Of a DNA stretch of 64,000 nt, positions 57,691 through 64,000 are shown piece after piece. A program made the translations under genes and the position numbers. Each line of letters starts with the position of its first letter. Position 1 is the stretch's first letter. This stretch comes from Hordeum vulgare subsp. vulgare (lineage: Eukaryota; Streptophyta; Magnoliopsida; Poales; Poaceae). The stretch covers positions 577,633,169-577,697,168 of the forward strand of contig NC_058519.1 of assembly GCF_904849725.1 (NCBI RefSeq). Direction: 5' to 3'. The notes beneath the pieces are model-generated. The model had not been told where the DNA came from and made no database searches. It was given only the letters and a program-made list of their open reading frames with translations.

Positions 57691-57869
57691 CCTTTTTAAA
57701 TATATTTTTGCGCCACGTGACAAGGATGACGCGGGAGCGTGATCTATATGACCTCATTTTCTTATTTTTGACGATTACTGTGTGACTTTTCCCACCGCGC
57801 TTGACACCCAACGACTAGTAGTAGTAGTAGTAGGGGCAAGCATAAGGAACAAATAGATAGTTGCATGTC

Positions 57870-57988
57870 GGATGCGATCATACCAGCAGTAAAGCACCGG
57901 ATCCCATCAGAACTCTGAAGTTAAGCGTGCTTGGGCGAGAGTAGTACTAGGATGGGTGACCTCCTGGGAAGTCCTCGTGTTGCATTCC
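57870..57988 (+). rRNA. 5S rRNA gene, copy 186
   Basis: C20G, C47T; twin of copy 181. n=9, followed by AGGGC instead of GGGGC. Confidence 0.96.
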
Positions 57989-58176
57989 CCTTTTTAAATA
58001 TATTTTTGCGCCACGTGACAAGGATGACGCGGGACCGTGATCTATATGACCTCATTTTCTTATTTTTGACGATTACTGTGTGACTTTTCCCACCGCGCTT
58101 GACACCCAACGACTAGTAGTAGTAGTAGTAGTAGTAGTAAGGGCAAGCATAAGGAACAAATAGATAGTTGGATGTC

Positions 58177-58255
58177 GGATGCGATCATACCAGCACTAAA
58201 GCACCGGATCCCATTAGGATGGGTGACCTCCTGGGAAGTCCTCGTGTTGCATTCT
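58177..58255 (+). pseudogene. 5S rRNA pseudogene, copy 187 (40-bp internal deletion)
   Basis: Third copy of the 40-bp-deleted gene, 2,059 bp after copy 182; a 75-unit TAG array follows. Confidence 0.94.
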
Positions 58256-58380
58256 CCTTTTTAAATATATTTTTGCGCCACGTGACAAGGATGACGCGGG
58301 AGCGTGATCTATATGACCTCATTTTCTTATTTTTGACGATTACTGTGTGACTTTTCCCACCGCGCTTGACACCCAACGAC

Positions 58381-58605
<225 letters not shown>

Positions 58606-58641
58606 GGGCAAGCATAAGGAACAAATAGATAGTTGCATGTC

Positions 58642-58760
58642 GGATGCGATCATACCAGCACTAAAGCACCGGATCCCATCAGAACTCCGAAGTTAAGCGT
58701 GCTTGGGCGAGAGTAGTACTAGGATGGGTGACCTCCTGGGAAGTCCTCGTGTTGCATTCC
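58642..58760 (+). rRNA. 5S rRNA gene, copy 188
   Basis: Consensus gene; spacer GACAAAGATG. n=7. Confidence 0.97.
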
Positions 58761-58942
58761 CCTTTTTAAATATATTTTTGCGCCACGTGACAAAGATGAC
58801 GCGGGAGCGTGATCTATATGACCTCATTTTCTTATTTTTGACGATTACTGTGTGACTTTTCCCACCGCGCTTGACACCCAACGACTAGTAGTAGTAGTAG
58901 TAGTAGGGGCAAGCATAAGGAACAAATAGATAGTTGCATGTG

Positions 58943-59061
58943 GGATGCGATCATACCAGCACTAAAGCACCGGATCCCATCAGAACTCCGAAGTTAAGCG
59001 TGCTTGGGCGAGAGTAGTACTAGGATGGGTGACCTCCTGGGAAGTCCTCGTGTTGCATTCC
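58943..59061 (+). rRNA. 5S rRNA gene, copy 189
   Basis: Consensus gene but G at -1 instead of C. n=6. Confidence 0.97.
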
Positions 59062-59240
59062 CCTTTTTAAATATATTTTTGCGCCACGTGACAAGGATGA
59101 CGCGGGAGCGTGATCTATATGACCTCATTTTCTTATTTTTGACGATTACTGTGTGACTTTTCCCACCGCGCTTGACACCCAACGACTAGTAGTAGTAGTA
59201 GTAGGGGCAAGCATAAGGAACAAATAGATAGTTGCATGTC

Positions 59241-59358
59241 GGATGCGATCATACCAGCACTAAAGCACCGGATCCCATCAGAACTCCGAAGTTAAGCGTG
59301 CTTGGGCGAGAGTAGTACTAGGATGGGTGACCTCCTGGAAGTCCTCGTGTTGCATTCC
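59241..59358 (+). rRNA. 5S rRNA gene, copy 190 (one G deleted)
   Basis: 118 nt, G lost at 97-99. n=6. Confidence 0.9.
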
Positions 59359-59537
59359 CCTTTTTAAATATATTTTTGCGCCACGTGACAAGGATGACGC
59401 GGGAGCGTGATCTATATGACCTCATTTTCTTATTTTTGACGATTACTGTGTGACTTTTCCCACCGCGCTTGACACCCAACGACTAGTAGTAGTAGTAGTA
59501 GGGGCAAGCATAAGGAACAAATAGATAGTTGCATGTC

Positions 59538-59655
59538 GGATGCGATCATACCAGCACTAAAGCACCGGATCCCATCAGAACTCCGAAGTTAAGCGTGCTT
59601 GGGCGAGAGTAGTACTAGGATGGGTGACCTCCTGGAAGTCCTCGTGTTGCATTCC
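59538..59655 (+). rRNA. 5S rRNA gene, copy 191 (one G deleted)
   Basis: 118 nt, G lost at 97-99; the only case of two such copies side by side. n=7. Confidence 0.9.
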
Positions 59656-59837
59656 CCTTTTTAAATATATTTTTGCGCCACGTGACAAGGATGACGCGGG
59701 AGCGTGATCTATATGACCTCATTTTCTTATTTTTGACGATTACTGTGTGACTTTTCCCACCGCGCTTGACACCCAACGACTAGTAGTAGTAGTAGTAGTA
59801 GGGGCAAGCATAAGGAACAAATAGATAGTTGCATGTC

Positions 59838-59956
59838 GGATGCGATCATACCAGCACTAAAGCACCGGATCCCATCAGAACTCCGAAGTTAAGCGTGCTT
59901 GGGCGAGAGTAGTACTAGGATGGGTGACCTCCTGGGAAGTCCTCGTGTTGCATTCC
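59838..59956 (+). rRNA. 5S rRNA gene, copy 192
   Basis: Consensus gene. n=6. Confidence 0.97.
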
Positions 59957-60135
59957 CCTTTTTAAATATATTTTTGCGCCACGTGACAAGGATGACGCGG
60001 GAGCGTGATCTATATGACCTCATTTTCTTATTTTTGACGATTACTGTGTGACTTTTCCCACCGCGCTTGACACCCAACGACTAGTAGTAGTAGTAGTAGG
60101 GGCAAGCATAAGGAACAAATAGATAGTTGCATGTC

Positions 60136-60253
60136 GGATGCGATCATACCAGCACTAAAGCACCGGATCCCATCAGAACTCCGAAGTTAAGCGTGCTTGG
60201 GCGAGAGTAGTACTAGGATGGGTGACCTCCTGGAAGTCCTCGTGTTGCATTCC
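60136..60253 (+). rRNA. 5S rRNA gene, copy 193 (one G deleted)
   Basis: 118 nt, G lost at 97-99. n=8. Confidence 0.9.
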
Positions 60254-60438
60254 CCTTTTTAAATATATTTTTGCGCCACGTGACAAGGATGACGCGGGAG
60301 CGTGATCTATATGACCTCATTTTCTTATTTTTGACGATTACTGTGTGACTTTTCCCACCGCGCTTGACACCCAACGACTAGTAGTAGTAGTAGTAGTAGT
60401 AGGGGCAAGCATAAGGAACAAATAGATAGTTGCATGTC

Positions 60439-60557
60439 GGATGCGATCATACCAGCACTAAAGCACCGGATCCCATCAGAACTTCGAAGTTAAGCGTGCT
60501 TGGGCGAGAGTAGTACTAGGATGGGTGACCTCCTGGGAAGTCCTCGTGTTGCATTCC
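60439..60557 (+). rRNA. 5S rRNA gene, copy 194
   Basis: C46T. n=6. Confidence 0.97.
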
Positions 60558-60736
60558 CCTTTTTAAATATATTTTTGCGCCACGTGACAAGGATGACGCG
60601 GGAGCGTGATCTATATGACCTCATTTTCTTATTTTTGACGATTACTGTGTGACTTTTCCCACCGCGCTTGACACCCAACGACTAGTAGTAGTAGTAGTAG
60701 GGGCAAGCATAAGGAACAAATAGATAGTTGCATGTC

Positions 60737-60854
60737 GGATGCGATCATACCAGCACTAAAGCACCGGATCCCATCAGAACTCCGAAGTTAAGCGTGCTTG
60801 GGCGAGAGTAGTACTAGGATGGGTGACCTCCTGGAAGTCCTCGTGTTGCATTCC
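60737..60854 (+). rRNA. 5S rRNA gene, copy 195 (one G deleted)
   Basis: 118 nt, G lost at 97-99. n=10. Confidence 0.9.
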
Positions 60855-61045
60855 CCTTTTTAAATATATTTTTGCGCCACGTGACAAGGATGACGCGGGA
60901 GCGTGATCTATATGACCTCATTTTCTTATTTTTGACGATTACTGTGTGACTTTTCCCACCGCGCTTGACACCCAACGACTAGTAGTAGTAGTAGTAGTAG
61001 TAGTAGTAGGGGCAAGCATAAGGAACAAATAGATAGTTGCATGTC

Positions 61046-61164
61046 GGATGCGATCATACCAGCACTAAAGCACCGGATCCCATCAGAACTTCGAAGTTAA
61101 GCGTGCTTGGGCGAGAGTAGTACTAGGATGGGTGACCTCCTGGGAAGTCCTCGTGTTGCATTCC
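61046..61164 (+). rRNA. 5S rRNA gene, copy 196
   Basis: C46T; spacer ACACCTAACG, as copies 128, 145 and 152. n=9. Confidence 0.97.
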
Positions 61165-61352
61165 CCTTTTTAAATATATTTTTGCGCCACGTGACAAGGA
61201 TGACGCGGGAGCGTGATCTATATGACCTCATTTTCTTATTTTTGACGATTACTGTGTGACTTTTCCCACCGCGCTTGACACCTAACGACTAGTAGTAGTA
61301 GTAGTAGTAGTAGTAGGGGCAAGCATAAGGAACAAATAGATAGTTGCATGTC

Positions 61353-61471
61353 GGATGCGATCATACCAGCACTAAAGCACCGGATCCCATCAGAATTCCA
61401 AAGTTAACCGTGCTTGGGCGAGAGTAGTACTAGGATGGGTGACCTCCTGGGAAGTCCTCGTGTTGCATTCC
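61353..61471 (+). rRNA. 5S rRNA gene, copy 197
   Basis: C44T, G48A, G56C. Tract contains TCG and TGG. n=10. Confidence 0.96.
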
Positions 61472-61662
61472 CCTTTTTAAATATATTTTTGCGCCACGTG
61501 ACAAGGATGACGCGGGAGCGTGATCTATATGACCTCATTTTCTTATTTTTGACGATTACTATGTGACTTTTCCCACCGCGCTTGACACCCAACGACTAGT
61601 AGTCGTAGTGGTAGTAGTAGTAGTAGGGGCAAGCATAAGGAACAAATAGATAGTTGCATGTC

Positions 61663-61781
61663 GGATGCGATCATACCAGCACTAAAGCACCGAATCCCAT
61701 CAAAACTCCGAAGTTAAGCGTGCTTGGGCGAGAGTAGTACTAGGATGGGTGACCTCGTGGGAAGTCCTCGTGTTGCATTCC
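61663..61781 (+). rRNA. 5S rRNA gene, copy 198
   Basis: G31A, G41A, private C95G (box C). n=6. Confidence 0.96.
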
Positions 61782-61960
61782 CCTTTTTAAATATATTTTT
61801 GCGCCACGTGACAAGGATGACGCGGGAGCGTGATCTATATGACCTCATTTTCTTATTTTTGACGATTACTGTGTGACTTTTCCCACCGCGCTTGACACCC
61901 AACGACTAGTAGTAGTAGTAGTAGGGGCAAGCATAAGGAACAAATAGATAGTTGCATGTC

Positions 61961-62079
61961 GGTTGCGATCATACCAGCACTAAAGCACCGGATCCCATCA
62001 GAACTCCGAAGTTACGCGTGCTTGGGCGAGAGTAGTACTAGGATGGGTGACCTCCTGGGAAGTCCTCGTGTTGCATTCC
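61961..62079 (+). rRNA. 5S rRNA gene, copy 199
   Basis: A3T, A55C; twin of copies 179 and 184. n=7. Confidence 0.96.
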
Positions 62080-62261
62080 CCTTTTTAAATATATTTTTGC
62101 GCCACGTGACAAGGATGACGCGGGAGCGTGATCTATATGACCTCATTTTCTTATTTTTGACGATTACTGTGTTACTTTTCCCACCGCGCTTGACACCCAA
62201 CGACTAGTAGTAGTAGTAGTAGTAGGGGCAAGCATAAGGAACAAATAGGTAGTTGCATGTC

Positions 62262-62380
62262 GGATGCGATCATACCAGCACTAAAGCACCGGATCCCATC
62301 AGAACTCCGAAGTTAAGCGTGCTTGGGCGAGAGTAGTACTAGGATGGGTGACCTCCTGGGAAGTCCTCGTGTTGCATTCC
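62262..62380 (+). rRNA. 5S rRNA gene, copy 200
   Basis: Consensus gene; leader AAATAGGTAG. n=6. Confidence 0.97.
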
Positions 62381-62559
62381 CCTTTTTAAATATATTTTTG
62401 CGCCACGTGACAAGGATGACGCGGGAGCGTGATCTATATGACCTCATTTTCTTATTTTTGACGATTACTGTGTGACTTTTCCCACCGCGCTTGACACCCA
62501 ACGACTAGTAGTAGTAGTAGTAGGGGCAAGCATAAGGAACAAATAGATAGTTGCATGTC

Positions 62560-62678
62560 GGATGCGATCATACCAGCAGTAAAGCACCGGATCCCATCAG
62601 AACTCTGAAGTTAAGCGTGCTTGGGCGAGAGTAGTACTAGGATGGGTGACCTCCTGGGAAGTCCTCGTGTTGCATTCC
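62560..62678 (+). rRNA. 5S rRNA gene, copy 201
   Basis: C20G, C47T. n=9. Confidence 0.96.
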
Positions 62679-62866
62679 CCTTTTTAAATATATTTTTGCG
62701 CCACGTGACAAGGATGACGCGGGACCGTGATCTATATGACCTCATTTTCTTATTTTTGACGATTACTGTGTGACTTTTCCCACCGCGCTTGACACCCAAC
62801 GACTAGTAGTAGTAGTAGTAGTAGTAGTAGGGGCAAGCATAAGGAACAAATAGATAGTTGGATGTC

Positions 62867-62945
62867 GGATGCGATCATACCAGCACTAAAGCACCGGATC
62901 CCATTAGGATGGGTGACCTCCTGGGAAGTCCTCGTGTTGCATTCT
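62867..62945 (+). pseudogene. 5S rRNA pseudogene, copy 202 (40-bp internal deletion)
   Basis: Fourth 40-bp-deleted copy, with the same C119T and leader change, but followed by only n=9. It shows that the deletion and the TAG expansion are separate events. Confidence 0.94.
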
Positions 62946-63133
62946 CCTTTTTAAATATATTTTTGCGCCACGTGACAAGGATGACGCGGGAGCGTGATCT
63001 ATATGACCTCATTTTCTTATTTTTGACGATTACTGTGTGACTTTTCCCACCGCGCTTGACACCCAACGACTAGTAGTAGTAGTAGTAGTAGTAGTAGGGG
63101 CAAGCATAAGGAACAAATATATAGTTGCATGCC

Positions 63134-63252
63134 GGATGCGATCATACCAGCACTAAAGCACCGTATCCCATCGGAACTCCGAAGTTAAGCGTGCTTGGGC
63201 AAGAGTAGTACTAGGATGGGTGACCTCCTGGGAAGTCCTCGTGTTGCATTCC
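63134..63252 (+). rRNA. 5S rRNA gene, copy 203
   Basis: G31T, A40G, G68A (IE); leader AAATATATAG and GCCGG at the start. None of these is shared with another copy here. n=7. Confidence 0.95.
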
Positions 63253-63434
63253 CCTTTTTAAATATATTTTTGCGCCACGTGACAAGGATGACGCGGGAGC
63301 GTGATCTATATGACCTCATTTTCTTATTTTTGACGATTACTGTGTGACTTTTCCCACCGCGCTTGACACCCAACGACTAGTAGTAGTAGTAGTAGTAGGG
63401 GCAAGCATAAGGAACAAATAGATAGTTGCATGTC

Positions 63435-63553
63435 AGATGCGATCATACTAGCACTAAAGCACCGGATCCCATTAGAACTCCGAAGTTAAGCGTGCTTGGG
63501 CGAGAGTAGTACTAGGATGGGTGACCTCCTGGGAAGTCCTCGTGTTGCATTCC
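63435..63553 (+). rRNA. 5S rRNA gene, copy 204
   Basis: G1A (first base), C15T, C39T. n=13. Confidence 0.95.
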
Positions 63554-63678
63554 CCTTTTTAAATATATTTTTGCGCCACGTGACAAGGATGACGCGGGAC
63601 CGTGATCTATATGACCTCATTTTCTTATTTTTGACGATTACTGTGTGACTTTTCCCACCGCGCTTGACACCCAACGAC

Positions 63679-63717
<39 letters not shown>

Positions 63718-63753
63718 GGGCAAGCATAAGGAACAAATAGATAGTTGCATGTC

Positions 63754-63872
63754 GGATGCGATCATACCAGCACTAAAGCACCGGATCCCATCAGAACTCC
63801 GAAGTTAAGCGTGTTTGGGCGAGAGTAGTACTAGGATGGGTGACCTCCTGGGAAGTCCTCGTGTTGCATTCC
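63754..63872 (+). rRNA. 5S rRNA gene, copy 205
   Basis: C61T (box A). The spacer runs off the window just as its first TAG begins at 63998. Confidence 0.97.
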
Positions 63873-64000
63873 CCTTTTTAAATATATTTTTGCGCCACGT
63901 GACAAGGATGACGCGGGAGCGTGATCTATATGACCTCATTTTCTTATTTTTGACGATTACTGTGTGACTTTTCCCACCGCGCTTGACACCCAACGACTAG

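Overview
The whole window is one head-to-tail array of 5S ribosomal RNA genes, all on the + strand, with no other gene. I count 205 copies: one cut by the left edge, five with internal or 3' deletions, twelve with a single-base deletion and 187 of full length. About 43 full-length copies match the array consensus by eye.

Organism: the 119-nt gene reads as the flowering-plant 5S consensus of the grass type. The short unit (about 300 bp) with a TAG trinucleotide microsatellite in the spacer is, as far as I recall, the short-unit 5S rDNA of barley (Hordeum) and close Triticeae. Plant nuclear DNA is near certain; barley or a close relative is likely but not proven here.

Unit layout, left to right: 5S gene (119 bp); CC and a T5 Pol III terminator; AT-rich stretch with a second T5; a CACGTG box and a TGACG motif; more T-runs; a C-rich stretch; (TAG)n; then a constant 36-bp leader with ATAAGG at -28 to -23 and C at -1. 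The unit measures 280 + 3n bp; n is mostly 4-17, with outliers of 19-205.

Conventions used below: gene bases are numbered 1-119 from the first G of the consensus; 'C6A' means consensus C at gene base 6 is A; 'n' is the number of TAG-like triplets between that copy and the next. Approximate internal control regions are box A (50-64), intermediate element IE (67-72) and box C (80-97), by homology to plant 5S genes.

Regions: (A) 1-18.4 kb, rich in C6A, C67T, G70T, T59C and G65C copies, containing a segmental duplication with an offset of about 8.1-8.4 kb; (B) 18.4-27 kb, a 7-unit higher-order repeat of about 2.13 kb plus a chimeric unit; (C) 27-37 kb, a cassette with G99A, then C46T/G51A/G99T followed by G87T, and the first long TAG arrays; (D) 37-48.9 kb, a 5.2-kb-offset duplication carrying one-G-deleted copies and an adjacent 2,152-bp tandem duplication; (E) 48.9-64 kb, 3.5-kb and 2.06-kb duplications, the four 40-bp-deleted copies and a 205-unit TAG array. 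There is no protein-coding gene, transposon, tRNA or CRISPR. What is worth a second look is the recombination history written in the variants, not a new gene system.
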